A stretch of 12,172 nucleotides of DNA. It comes from Nitrospirota bacterium. Lineage in GTDB: Bacteria; Nitrospirota; Nitrospiria; Nitrospirales; UBA8639. Location of the stretch: assembly GCA_029865515.1 (NCBI GenBank), contig JAOUGQ010000076.1, forward strand, positions 1 to 12,172. Reading direction: 5' to 3'. Every line of letters begins with the position of its first letter. Within the stretch, counting starts at the first letter, position 1. The notes under the pieces are model-generated. The model was not told where the DNA came from and did not search any database. It saw only the letters and a list, made by a program, of their open reading frames with translations. The position numbers were made by a program, and so were the translations under genes. Positions 1 through 6,335 of this stretch are shown one piece after another.

Positions 1-87
1 GATCGGATTAATGCGTATAAAGAGGGCGGGATGACTCAAGGTCACCCCGGCGGGTACCCCCACCATTCCCAGAACCAACAAAGCTAA
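1..87 (+). CDS. Possible C-terminal tail of a gene entering from the left edge
   Basis: The first reading frame is open from base 1 to a TAA at 85-87. It gives a hydrophilic 28-residue tail rich in Gly, His, Gln and Asn, starting DRINAYKEGG. The frame ends about 25 bases before a strong hairpin (113-149) that could terminate transcription in this direction as well as for apbE. The tail is too short to assign to a family, and an open frame of this length can occur by chance. Confidence 0.35.
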   Translation, partial: DRINAYKEGGMTQGHPGGYPHHSQNQQS

Positions 88-112
88 GCACCTTTTTTAG
101 CGACACCTTCTC

Positions 113-149
113 AAATCAAAAGGGGGGGCACCTAGCCCCCTTTTGATTT
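113..149. terminator. Bidirectional intrinsic terminator between convergent units
   Basis: A perfect 14-bp inverted repeat (113-126 with 136-149) encloses a 9-base loop. The core is five G:C pairs flanked by A/T-rich arms, so a T-rich tract follows the GC core in either direction. It lies 19 bases past the stop codon of apbE (minus strand) and about 25 bases past the possible plus-strand gene end at 87, so it can serve both. There is no long U-run outside the stem. Confidence 0.75.
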
Positions 150-168
150 ATACGAAAAAACCGCGATC

Positions 169-1173
169 TTACGGCTCGAGTCTCAATCGGCCTTTAAGGC
201 CCGATGAAACAATCATCTTTCCTTCCTGATCCACGATAACCCCTTCCACATCCGGCAATGACTCGATGAGGGCCGTGCCTTTATCGGGACCCATGACAAA
301 AATACCGGTATCCAACCCGTCAGCCATGACCCCTTCTTTAGCAATGATCGTGACACTTTGACAGCCACGAGCCGGCTGAAGGCTAGAAGGATCTAAAATG
401 TGGTGATAGCGAATCCCATCCTTCATAAAATAACGTTGATAGTCTCCCGCAGTAGAGACGGCTTCATTTTCCAGCTCGATACGCCCTAACACTTCTCCCT
501 GCTCCTTACGCGGATGCTGGATACCAAAAACAAATTTCTGCTGATCGGGCATACGGCCGAACGTTTTAATATCCCCGGACAGCGCAACAACTCCTGCCGT
601 CGCCCCTGAAGTTTGCATAACCGTGGCGGCACGGTCGGCCGCATATCCTTTCCCGATTCCCCCTACATCGATTTGCATACCCTGACGCCGCAACAAGACT
701 CTTCGCTTCTTTTTGTCCAGCTGAATTTCAGATAAATCAATCTGAGGACGAAGCGCCTCCAGATCTTCATGAGATGGTACTTGTCCCTCCCCGCTGGCAT
801 CCCATGCCTTCACTGCGGGACCAACAGCGATATTGAACCCCCCATTGGTGAGTTGGGCCACCTCCAGTGAGCGCTCTAATAACTCAAACGTTTCCTGACT
901 GACCTGTATCGGTTCCTGTCCCGCTGCAGCATTGACCTTTGATAATTCACTGGTTGGAATCCAGGTACTGAGCAACTCTTCCAACCGCCTGATTTCATCA
1001 AGACCAGCTTTGGCAGCCTGCTGGGCAGTCGATTCATCTGCTGCAACTGCCGTGACAAACACCACGGTCCCCATGAGCATCTGACTGCGCTTCACAAGAT
1101 GAGGCGTTCCCTGGCAACCCACCATCAGAAGACTCAAGAGGAACATCCCGATCATTTTCTTCATTTCACACAT
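169..1173 (-). CDS. apbE: ApbE-family FAD:protein FMN transferase, lipoprotein
   Basis: Family role: transfers FMN from FAD to a Thr/Ser of extracytoplasmic flavoproteins, with a Mg2+ requirement. The chosen ATG at 1173 has AGGAG seven bases upstream (1181-1185) and gives 334 residues, a normal length. A lipoprotein signal ends at LLMVGC (Cys20), so the enzyme should be anchored facing the periplasm. Family motifs in order are MGT (34-36), GGFNIAVGP (111-119), DVGGIGKGYAAD (169-180), SGD (199-201), HHILDP (257-262) and ADGLDT (284-289, the metal-binding region). It follows the lipoprotein gene by 72 bases on the same strand. Its obvious client is the SGAT-motif FMN-binding protein at 4432-5121. 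A longer frame starting with TTG at 1230 lacks a signal-peptide-like start and was rejected. Family assignment is secure; the specific client is inferred from context. Confidence 0.95.
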   Translation of the reverse strand: MCEMKKMIGMFLLSLLMVGCQGTPHLVKRSQMLMGTVVFVTAVAADESTAQQAAKAGLDEIRRLEELLSTWIPTSELSKVNAAAGQEPIQVSQETFELLERSLEVAQLTNGGFNIAVGPAVKAWDASGEGQVPSHEDLEALRPQIDLSEIQLDKKKRRVLLRRQGMQIDVGGIGKGYAADRAATVMQTSGATAGVVALSGDIKTFGRMPDQQKFVFGIQHPRKEQGEVLGRIELENEAVSTAGDYQRYFMKDGIRYHHILDPSSLQPARGCQSVTIIAKEGVMADGLDTGIFVMGPDKGTALIESLPDVEGVIVDQEGKMIVSSGLKGRLRLEP

Positions 1174-1245
1174 GATTTTTCTCCTACTCTCAACAATACT
1201 CATTGTTTTCAGATTTTCGCAGAACCACAATTCCCCTAAGCAGAT

Positions 1246-1857
1246 TCATGTGGAATTATGCCGATTGAACCATCGAAATCTGGGATAGGGAGTGATTTCA
1301 TATAATCGTGATCGGAACAAGGAAGGTTCAGGCAAAGCGGAAACGACCGGCTGAAGAGAAAGGGAAGGATAACGAGCATGTAATTCCACGATAGCTTTTA
1401 CCGGTTCTGATGAAATTTTTACTTCTACCTCTCTTATAAAATTCGGGGAATCAATCTGGAATCGCCAGGTCCCTAAATACACAACGCCATATTCAGGAAC
1501 TTCAAACTCCATAGGAACTTCTGCACTGGACCGGAAGCCGCCTTCCTGAATAAACATCCGGGTCACCTGATAATCCCCCGGGTCCAATGGGAGGAAAAAA
1601 TACGAAGAAGCCGCCTCAATATCCACATGATAGCGCTTTTTCCCATCCTTGGTGACGAATTCAAGGGAAGCCAGCTCCGGAAGGGAAATCCTCCCTGAAG
1701 GCTTGTCCTGCCAGACGTGAATGTGACCGAAAACCAGGGGTTCCTTAAGGTTTTCCTGAGCGGGATGAGCGGGAAGCTGATGAACGCATCCCATGCTGAT
1801 TCCCACCAAAATCCCCCACAAACCTATCCGGCAGACAAAAAGGCTTCTCGTAATCAT
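1246..1857 (-). CDS. Putative lipoprotein, beta-sandwich-like, unknown function
   Basis: The ATG at 1857 gives 203 residues beginning with a clear lipoprotein signal (lipobox-like ISMGC, Cys24). An ATG 45 bases further upstream would bury this signal and has no ribosome-binding site, so I prefer 1857; the site before 1857 (AAGGGGG, 12 bases away) is itself not ideal. The mature part alternates hydrophobic and polar residues as in a beta-sandwich, including the phrase FFLPLDPGDYQVTRMF. That phrase resembles small envelope proteins of the DUF2846 or carboxypeptidase-regulatory-like type, but I do not recognise the family. It lies upstream of apbE on the same strand (72-base gap) and is probably cotranscribed with it from the divergent promoter region near 1949-1976. 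A structural or accessory role for the flavin locus is inference only. Confidence 0.75.
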   Translation of the reverse strand: MITRSLFVCRIGLWGILVGISMGCVHQLPAHPAQENLKEPLVFGHIHVWQDKPSGRISLPELASLEFVTKDGKKRYHVDIEAASSYFFLPLDPGDYQVTRMFIQEGGFRSSAEVPMEFEVPEYGVVYLGTWRFQIDSPNFIREVEVKISSEPVKAIVELHARYPSLSLQPVVSALPEPSLFRSRLYEITPYPRFRWFNRHNST

Positions 1858-1933
1858 CGCCCCATTATACCCCCTTCTATTTTCCACAAACTTACATGTC
1901 ATGAAATGATCAACAAAAAAACAAATATCCTTC

Positions 1934-1963
1934 TTGACAGATATTAAAATTATTCGGTATTAA
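1934..1963 (+). promoter_or_regulatory. Sigma70-type promoter for zinc-finger/porin unit
   Basis: A perfect TTGACA (1934-1939) and TATTAA (1958-1963) are separated by 18 bases, predicting a start near 1970. The surrounding sequence is very A/T-rich. The -10 element is overlapped by the Fur-like dyad at 1960-1976. Confidence 0.6.
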
Positions 1964-1976
1964 TAACAATTCTCAA
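1949..1976 (-). promoter_or_regulatory. Divergent promoter for lipoprotein-apbE unit
   Basis: Read on the minus strand, TTGAGA (1976-1971) and AATAAT (1954-1949) each match the sigma70 consensus at 5 of 6 positions, with a 16-base spacer. It faces away from the plus-strand promoter and shares its operator-like dyad. The region is A/T-rich, so chance matches are likelier than usual. Confidence 0.45.
1960..1976. promoter_or_regulatory. Fur-box-like operator between divergent promoters
   Basis: On the minus strand the core TGAGAAT-T-GTTATTA fits the 7-1-7 Fur pattern (TGATAAT-N-ATTATCA) at 11 of 14 positions. It covers the plus-strand -10 element and the minus-strand -35 element, where a repressor could block both. 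Two related dyads lie upstream of the flavin operon at 3875-3915. Zur or other family members bind similar sites, so the assignment to Fur is inferred. Confidence 0.5.
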
Positions 1977-2008
1977 TTTCAAAATTGAATTGGGATTTTC
2001 ATTCAAAT

Positions 2009-2173
2009 ATGGCTTTTCAAACTCACATATCATCCCCATGCGCAACGACCTCAGAGGCACGCTGCCATTGTGGACAACTGATGGCCATCTTAAAAAAGGA
2101 CGGGGTTGAGTTGAAATGCAAACGTTGCAAGCGTCTGGTCTTTATCCCCTTTACCTCATTCAGTGCCTCATGA
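2009..2173 (+). CDS. Small Com-like zinc-finger protein
   Basis: Encodes 54 residues from ATG 2009; a TTG eight codons earlier (1985) is also in frame. The middle carries CxC (Cys19, Cys21), the segment GQLMAILKKDG, then CxxC (Cys37, Cys40) followed by K-R-L-V. This spacing resembles the Com family of small zinc-binding proteins, named after the phage Mu translational activator of mom; such proteins also occur outside phages. A Zn2+-binding, possibly RNA-binding role is expected from the four cysteines, but the target is unknown. It is the first gene after the promoter at 1934-1963 and precedes the porin by 156 bases. No clear ribosome-binding site is visible, and the mRNA leader contains a 7-bp dyad (1973-1988). 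No phage genes are nearby. The cysteine pattern is the main evidence that it is real. Confidence 0.6.
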   Translation: MAFQTHISSPCATTSEARCHCGQLMAILKKDGVELKCKRCKRLVFIPFTSFSAS

Positions 2174-2258
2174 AAAGGCGGATCCTTCGGTTGGGGGTGT
2201 TAGCGAAAATCGATGCCTTGCGTTCTCACTCATGCTTATTCGTGACTCTTTCCATGGA

Positions 2259-2301
2259 GGACCCCGAGTCCCTTACCATTTCCCTGAGGACCTCCGCGTC
2301 C
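2259..2301 (+). repeat. Two similar short hairpins in porin mRNA leader
   Basis: Two related segments, each containing GAGGAC and GTCCC, lie 29 bases apart. Each can fold a 4-bp GGAC/GTCC stem (2259-2262 with 2268-2271, and 2288-2291 with 2298-2301), with loops CCCGA and CTCCGC. They sit 28 bases or more upstream of the porin start. The stems are short, so they could be incidental. The 2174-2329 interval otherwise shows only the porin ribosome-binding site. Confidence 0.25.
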
Positions 2302-2329
2302 CAAATTTACATGTAGGAGGTTTTCATTT

Positions 2330-3718
2330 ATGAAGCGTCATCTCATCGGGGCTCTTATGGCCCTCTTTCTCTTTCCAACCTTTTCAGCCTTCTCCGCACC
2401 AGGAGAAGAAGAACTGACTCCCGCACAGCAAGAAGCGGTCAAAAAAGCTGTGGAAGAGTATCTCAACCAACAACGTCAAGCGCCGCCGACTTTCGCGGCT
2501 CCACCCACCCAACTCCCTGGCGAACCACCTAAGGAAACATTGGGCGAATTATCCCAACCACGCACTCCGGACAAGAAATACGGCTCAACCATGCAAGGTT
2601 CAGGCGCCCTGATCTATGCCCGTCCATTCGTCTCCTCTCCCAAGGCCATCGTCGGCGGCTACATGGACATCGAATACTTCAACCGGACCAATCAAGGCAA
2701 CAGCTATTTCGACCAACATCGCCTGGTGCCTTTCATTTACGGGGACATTAGCGATCGAGTGAAATTCGCCGCTGAAATTGAATTCGAGCATGGAACCAAC
2801 GACATTAAAGTGGAGTTCGCCAGTATCGATTATTTAATACAGGAACCGATCAACTTGCGGGCAGGTATACTGTTGCTGCCTTTAGGCAAATTCAACCTGC
2901 TCCATGATGCCCCGCTTCGTGACCTTACCGAACGCCCTCTGGTTGATCAACGAATTATCCCCTCTACCCTACATCAGCCTGGTATCGGAGCATACGGAAC
3001 TTTTTACCCCACGACTCTTTCCAAGCTGGATTACGAAGTCTACTTCATCAATGGGTTTACCAATGCCTTTGGAGGAAACGGAAATCCAAATGCCAATTCC
3101 AATATCACCGTCACGAACGGAATACGCAGTGCGAGATCGGACAATACCAGCTTTGACAATAATAACGGAAAAGCTGTTGTTGGCCGCTTGGCTTTTAGTC
3201 CGCTATTAGGGATTGAAATCGGTGGATCAGGGTTTTTCGGATCCTATGATCCTCAAAGTAAACGCCCCTTGGCCATTTGGGCGTTGGATTGGACTTTCCA
3301 GCGAGGCCCATTTGAATTCATCGGAGAAAGTGCCTGGGCTTATATCCGGGATAATAATTTAAGCCAGACAGGAACTCCCAACGGTCAACCAAGACGCATG
3401 CAAGGGTATTACCTTCAACTCAATTACCATTTCCTACCGGAATGGCTTATCAGATTGGCTCCTACCCACTTCAAGCCAGAGGTTTCCACATTTACCGCTG
3501 TTGCCCGGTTCGAACAAATGAATCTTGGGCAGGATTTAAATGACAATACCGAAGCCGGAAAACTGGGTGAATGGGAACGTTGGACCTTCGGCTTAAATTT
3601 CCGTCCGACAGAAGACACTGTCTTTAAAACCGACTTTCAATACACCCCGGTTGGACGAAATGGCAACCAACGAATCCACGATACGGCTTTCGTAGCATCG
3701 TGGGCCACTTATTTCTAG
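2330..3718 (+). CDS. Outer-membrane beta-barrel porin (OprO/OprP-like)
   Basis: Encodes 462 residues. AGGAGG at 2315-2320 lies nine bases before the ATG. A Sec signal peptide probably ends at AFSA (Ala23). It is followed by a short helical, Gln/Glu-rich segment and a Pro-rich linker (about residues 27-80), as in porins with a periplasmic N-terminal extension. From about residue 90 the sequence shows amphipathic strands rich in Tyr, Phe and Gly, with tight turns such as GDISDR, and it ends in WATYF; a C-terminal Phe is the usual barrel-assembly signal. This fits phosphate-selective-porin-like barrels, though the substrate cannot be read from sequence. Its position in a probably iron-controlled flavin locus suggests passage of a metal chelate or other anion, which is inference. 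A strong terminator follows 12 bases after the stop. Confidence 0.85.
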   Translation: MKRHLIGALMALFLFPTFSAFSAPGEEELTPAQQEAVKKAVEEYLNQQRQAPPTFAAPPTQLPGEPPKETLGELSQPRTPDKKYGSTMQGSGALIYARPFVSSPKAIVGGYMDIEYFNRTNQGNSYFDQHRLVPFIYGDISDRVKFAAEIEFEHGTNDIKVEFASIDYLIQEPINLRAGILLLPLGKFNLLHDAPLRDLTERPLVDQRIIPSTLHQPGIGAYGTFYPTTLSKLDYEVYFINGFTNAFGGNGNPNANSNITVTNGIRSARSDNTSFDNNNGKAVVGRLAFSPLLGIEIGGSGFFGSYDPQSKRPLAIWALDWTFQRGPFEFIGESAWAYIRDNNLSQTGTPNGQPRRMQGYYLQLNYHFLPEWLIRLAPTHFKPEVSTFTAVARFEQMNLGQDLNDNTEAGKLGEWERWTFGLNFRPTEDTVFKTDFQYTPVGRNGNQRIHDTAFVASWATYF

Positions 3719-3730
3719 TTGAAATGAGGG

Positions 3731-3766
3731 AAAAAGGGGGAAGGGTGTATTCCTTCTCCCTTTTTT
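3731..3766 (+). terminator. Intrinsic terminator after porin gene
   Basis: A 14-bp stem (3731-3744 with 3752-3765, including one G:U pair) closes a 7-base loop and ends in six T. It starts 12 bases after the porin stop and separates this unit from the Fur-like controlled operon that follows. Confidence 0.85.
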
Positions 3767-3829
3767 GTTCAAGATAAAAAACCCTCAATACTTCAAGAAA
3801 AGTAGCATGAATTTCAAAATTTTTACCAG

Positions 3830-3859
3830 TTGACCGCCTTGAAAGCCTGGTGATACAAT
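3830..3859 (+). promoter_or_regulatory. Sigma70-type promoter for flavin operon
   Basis: TTGACC (3830-3835) and TACAAT (3854-3859) are each one base from consensus, with an 18-base spacer and a predicted start near 3866. It lies immediately upstream of two Fur-like dyads. The leader to the first gene is about 90 bases and otherwise A/T-rich. Confidence 0.6.
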
Positions 3860-3874
3860 CCTCTTATCATTTTT

Positions 3875-3893
3875 TATAATGAGAATCATATTC
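3875..3893. promoter_or_regulatory. Fur-box-like operator 1
   Basis: The 19 bases match the classical Fur consensus (GATAATGATAATCATTATC) at 15 of 19 positions by direct comparison. It lies about 10 bases after the predicted transcription start, where bound repressor would block initiation or clearance. A bare TATAAT (3875-3880) within it has no matching -35 element. Confidence 0.6.
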
Positions 3894-3896
3894 ATT

Positions 3897-3915
3897 TAAA
3901 TTGGAAATCATTCTC
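3897..3915. promoter_or_regulatory. Fur-box-like operator 2
   Basis: This second 19-base segment matches the Fur consensus at 13 of 19 positions, with a 3-base gap after operator 1. Together the pair forms a larger dyad: GAGAAT at 3881-3886 mirrors ATTCTC at 3910-3915 around the palindrome ATTTAAAT (3894-3901). Tandem Fur sites are usual at tightly iron-repressed promoters. Weaker than operator 1 and supported mainly by its position. Confidence 0.45.
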
Positions 3916-3958
3916 GTTTTTTTATTTTAATTTTTGTTACTCAGAGTTATTGGTAATT

Positions 3959-4450
3959 ATGTTCGTTTTTTCCGCACCCCCTCTGCGCTGGAATTTCTTC
4001 CTCATTCTTCTGACCTCCCTTCTCTTCGGATGCAGTTCTATTTCTGGCACTAATCTCATGGCGGAACGGTATTTAGCTTGTCCAATGGATTCTGTCTGGA
4101 GTTCATCTTTGGAAACTCTTAAGGCCTATCCCGTCACCGTCAAAGATAAAACTCAGGGACTGATTGAGACCGGTTGGCGGGTGGGATATGTCGAAGGCCG
4201 CGGATATGGACTGCTCAAGCGTGAAGGCATGGGTGACAAGGAACGTTCGCAATTAACCCTCAAGCTTACTCCCCTGGAAAATAGCGTCATTCGGCTGCAA
4301 CTGGCCGAACGTCGGCAACATTGGGGATTCCGAGGGGGGGCACGGATTTATGACTGGTACCCGGTCGAACCCTCACAGGAGGAAATCGATCATATTCTTA
4401 TTAATTTAACCAAAAAACTTGAGGCTGAGGGATGTTTCGTCGAATCCTGA
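3959..4450 (+). CDS. Putative outer-membrane lipoprotein, unknown function
   Basis: The ATG at 3959 gives 163 residues; a TTG at 3950 is also in frame and neither start has a good ribosome-binding site. The N-terminus is a lipoprotein signal with lipobox LLFGC (Cys25). The mature part begins AERYLACPMDSVWSSSLETL and continues with a segment on ligand-independent 'G.IETGW' style strands. This helix-then-strands pattern recalls helix-grip lipoproteins such as BamC, but I do not recognise a named family. The gene overlaps the start of the FMN-binding protein gene by 19 bases, so the two are almost certainly cotranslated and functionally linked. Expression is probably controlled by the Fur-like sites at 3875-3915. 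A role in positioning or supplying the flavoprotein is inference. Confidence 0.75.
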   Translation: MFVFSAPPLRWNFFLILLTSLLFGCSSISGTNLMAERYLACPMDSVWSSSLETLKAYPVTVKDKTQGLIETGWRVGYVEGRGYGLLKREGMGDKERSQLTLKLTPLENSVIRLQLAERRQHWGFRGGARIYDWYPVEPSQEEIDHILINLTKKLEAEGCFVES

Positions 4451-5121
4451 ACATCGTTATTCTTGGCAGTCTTTCTCTAGGGCTTATAGCTCCATCCGCC
4501 TATGGCCAGAACGACCAGATTTGGGATGAAGAACTGAACCGCTTCCTCACACCGGAGGAAACCGGTCATGAAGAAATCTATATGACTCCAGAGGAAGCCG
4601 CCCGCCTGATGTTTCCAGAATCTGACCACATCAGACCCGAAGTGATCACGCTTTCTCCTGAACAAAAACAACTTATTGAGGAACGCATCGGATGGCATTT
4701 TCCTGAAACGACATTCGAATGTTTTGTGGGAGAAACAAAGGGCCGCATCGATGGGTGGGCCTTTATTCAAAATACTATCGGCAAACACAAGCCCATGACG
4801 TATATGGTCGGAGTTGACCCGCAGGGCGAAGTAATCAATGTGGAAGTTCTGGTCTTTCGAGAATCCCGTGGCAGCGAAGTCCGCAAGAAACGATTTAATT
4901 ACCAGTACCAGGGGAAGACGGCATACGACCCCATTCGCATCAATCGTGACATCATCAACATTTCTGGCGCAACCATGTCCGTTCGTTCCATGAGCGCCGG
5001 TGTCAAACGAGTCCTGGTGCTCGCCAATGAATTCTATTTAAAACCCATGGGCAAGAGCACCACTATCAACACCGCCAGCCGGACCGACAAAGGCTTTTTA
5101 GAATCCTTATTGGGATTCTAA
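4432..5121 (+). CDS. Exported FMN-binding (flavinylated) protein
   Basis: Encodes 229 residues with a Sec signal peptide (cleavage likely after SAYG, near residue 25). Residues 27-90 form an acidic, helical extension. The C-terminal half (about 95-196) is an FMN-binding domain of the RnfG/NqrC/NosR type: a strand-rich core (YMVGVDPQGEVINVEVLVF), then a typical lead-in to the motif SGATMS (178-183). Thr181 (codon 4972-4974) is the expected site where ApbE attaches FMN through a phosphoester bond. It would therefore act as a periplasmic one- or two-electron carrier. The ApbE encoded at 169-1173 supplies the enzyme. It overlaps the preceding lipoprotein gene by 19 bases and is followed after 16 bases by a membrane protein gene, a likely electron donor or anchor. 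No Rnf, Nqr or NosR partners are present, so this is a different flavinylated system. Domain assignment is strong; the electron donor and acceptor are unknown. Confidence 0.9.
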   Translation: MFRRILNIVILGSLSLGLIAPSAYGQNDQIWDEELNRFLTPEETGHEEIYMTPEEAARLMFPESDHIRPEVITLSPEQKQLIEERIGWHFPETTFECFVGETKGRIDGWAFIQNTIGKHKPMTYMVGVDPQGEVINVEVLVFRESRGSEVRKKRFNYQYQGKTAYDPIRINRDIINISGATMSVRSMSAGVKRVLVLANEFYLKPMGKSTTINTASRTDKGFLESLLGF

Positions 5122-5137
5122 AGCCCTGCGCAATTGG

Positions 5138-5650
5138 ATGCGAAACTTTAATGCCCGCTTTCGGCTTCGTGATACCGACCGTCATATTCGCCTCGTGTAC
5201 ACCTGGTTTCTCCTCTTGATGCTCGCAGGTTTTGTCTTTACCTTCTTTTGGGCTCACAGCATGACCGAATTAAGCCCCAAAGGCCTAGCCGAACATTACC
5301 GGGGGTCGGATGCCACATTTGGAGAACCCATGTCCTTCGGACAATTGTCCGAAACAACCCACTTTCATTTATTTACCATGCCCGTGGTGTTCATGATTAT
5401 GGTGCATGTGCTGTATTTGACAATGATCAGCCCCACACTGAAAGTCATTACCACATGGATATCATTTCTCGGTGTGACACTCGATCTCACCTCTCCCTGG
5501 TTAATTACCTATGTATCACCGGTATTCGTCCTGACCATGCTGACAGGTGACCTGCTTATGGTTATAGGGTTTTTAGTGATGTTTATCATCCCGATGTATG
5601 AAATGTGGTGGCAAAAGGCAGCCTTTATGATGCCAGAGTCCGAAGACTAA
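5138..5650 (+). CDS. Four-helix inner-membrane protein, unrecognised family
   Basis: Encodes 170 residues from ATG 5138, 16 bases after the flavoprotein gene. Hydrophobic segments at about 19-39, 78-98, 103-126 and 128-152 predict four membrane helices, with a roughly 38-residue loop between the first two. Histidines lie at the membrane edge or inside helices: His40 at the end of helix 1, His75/His77 at the start of helix 2 and His90 within it. Such placement could ligate heme b or a metal, as in small cytochrome b-type proteins, but no second helix carries the paired histidines of classical cytochrome b. Being last in the operon with the FMN-binding protein, it is a plausible quinol-to-flavin electron donor or a membrane partner. 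I do not recognise the family, and the redox role is inferred from context and histidines only. A strong terminator follows. Confidence 0.85.
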   Translation: MRNFNARFRLRDTDRHIRLVYTWFLLLMLAGFVFTFFWAHSMTELSPKGLAEHYRGSDATFGEPMSFGQLSETTHFHLFTMPVVFMIMVHVLYLTMISPTLKVITTWISFLGVTLDLTSPWLITYVSPVFVLTMLTGDLLMVIGFLVMFIIPMYEMWWQKAAFMMPESED

Positions 5651-5697
5651 ACTGCAACTCACAAAATATCGTTTTTAGGCCAGAGATTTTTATCCAG

Positions 5698-5733
5698 AGC
5701 CCATGAGCCGTAGGCGTGCTCATGGGCTTTTTT
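5698..5733 (+). terminator. Intrinsic terminator of flavin operon
   Basis: A perfect 11-bp stem (AGCCCATGAGC at 5698-5708 with 5718-5728) with a 9-base loop is followed directly by a run of T to 5733. It ends the unit that starts near 3866. Confidence 0.92.
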
Positions 5734-5772
5734 CATTCCTTTATCGTTAGTTTTGAACTATCGGTAAATTTG

Positions 5773-5914
5773 CTTGAGAGCGGGCACCCCTCATTTGCCC
5801 GCGTTCAAGGGCGGGGGGTCTCCTCCTGGGTCCCTCGCCAACCCCTCCGCGCAAGAGGTCGGAGGGAGAGCATCAAGAGAAAAACGGGTTGGGGACGGAA
5901 AAAGACTCTTTTCC
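5773..5914. other. Structured GC-rich intergenic segment, possible ncRNA or dispersed repeat
   Basis: The 5734-6020 interval has no convincing gene, but part of it is rich in inverted repeats. One hairpin pairs 5773-5786 with 5796-5809 (13 of 14 positions paired, including one G:U, 9-base loop). A second pairs 5843-5849 with 5860-5866 (7 bp), and a third pairs 5897-5902 with 5909-5914 (6 bp). The segment has long G runs and differs in composition from the A/T-rich spacers elsewhere. Two overlapping frames through it are low-complexity Arg/Gly/Ser/Pro translations with no start signals. It could be a copy of a dispersed palindromic repeat or a structured RNA; nothing decides which. Confidence 0.4.
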
Positions 5915-6020
5915 CCCAGGCCGAATAGCCCACATTTTTTAATTCGGGATTCATTTCTGGAAGTTACCAAGACCCATCTGCTATCCTGATGAAATATTTT
6001 TCTTTTTCGCCCTTCCTTTC

Positions 6021-6299
6021 ATGAATGACCCAGTCAAACCCTACTTCTTCTGGCATAAGGAAATTTTTTCTGCCTTTATCCTCATCACCATCGGATGTGC
6101 TCCTCAACTGTTTTGGGCAAAACCCGGTGCCCAACCGGGTGAATTCGAAGAGGATGCAAGGCAGTGCCGCGAAGCATTACTTTCTAACCCTGGGCATCAG
6201 GGGACGTCAGATCCCCTCTCTCTTAAATTTGGAATTTCTGAAGATGCGATGGAACAATGCTTAATGGCAAAAGGCTGGATCCTGGCTGAAAAACCCTAG
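6021..6299 (+). CDS. Small lipoprotein, unknown function
   Basis: Encodes 92 residues. The N-terminus is a lipoprotein signal with lipobox ITIGC (Cys26). The mature protein begins with W-AKPGAQPGEFEEDARQC and ends AMEQCLMAKGW. This layout (Trp-x-Lys-Pro-Gly, an acidic segment ending in Cys, then a late Cys-Met followed by Lys-Gly-Trp) recurs in small envelope lipoproteins of many Gram-negative bacteria, where the two Cys may form a disulfide. No function is known to me. There is no clear ribosome-binding site. Instead an 11-codon frame (5989-6024) ends in a TGA that overlaps the ATG, so translation might be coupled. It converges on glnD, 75 bases away, and seems independent of the flavin operon because of the terminator at 5698-5733. 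Confidence 0.7.
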   Translation: MNDPVKPYFFWHKEIFSAFILITIGCAPQLFWAKPGAQPGEFEEDARQCREALLSNPGHQGTSDPLSLKFGISEDAMEQCLMAKGWILAEKP

Positions 6300-6335
6300 T
6301 CTTTTTAGAATTTCACTTGAAAGTCTCATCCTCCA

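Noticed and set aside
1171..1230. Longer ApbE start at TTG 1230
   Set aside because: It adds a hydrophilic stretch before the lipoprotein signal and has no ribosome-binding site, whereas ATG 1173 has AGGAG at good spacing.
1857..1869. TATAAT on the minus strand seven bases before ATG 1857, suggesting a leaderless promoter
   Set aside because: No plausible -35 element or extended -10 TG is present at any usual spacing.
1717..1947. 76-codon plus-strand frame
   Set aside because: Lies antisense to the lipoprotein gene, with no ribosome-binding site and no protein-like character.
2259..2301. The two GGAC/GTCC hairpins as further ANTAR targets
   Set aside because: Loops are CCCGA (five bases) and CTCCGC, lacking A1 and G4, and no terminator overlaps them.
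2116..2316. 66-codon frame between the zinc-finger gene and the porin
   Set aside because: Overlaps the zinc-finger gene out of frame, has no start signal, and its end coincides with the porin ribosome-binding region.
5716..5989. Two overlapping frames of about 70 codons
   Set aside because: They start within the terminator or in the hairpin region, encode low-complexity Arg/Gly/Ser/Pro strings, and have no ribosome-binding site.
5989..6024. 11-codon frame overlapping the start of the small lipoprotein gene
   Set aside because: No ribosome-binding site and very short; noted under the lipoprotein only as possible coupling.
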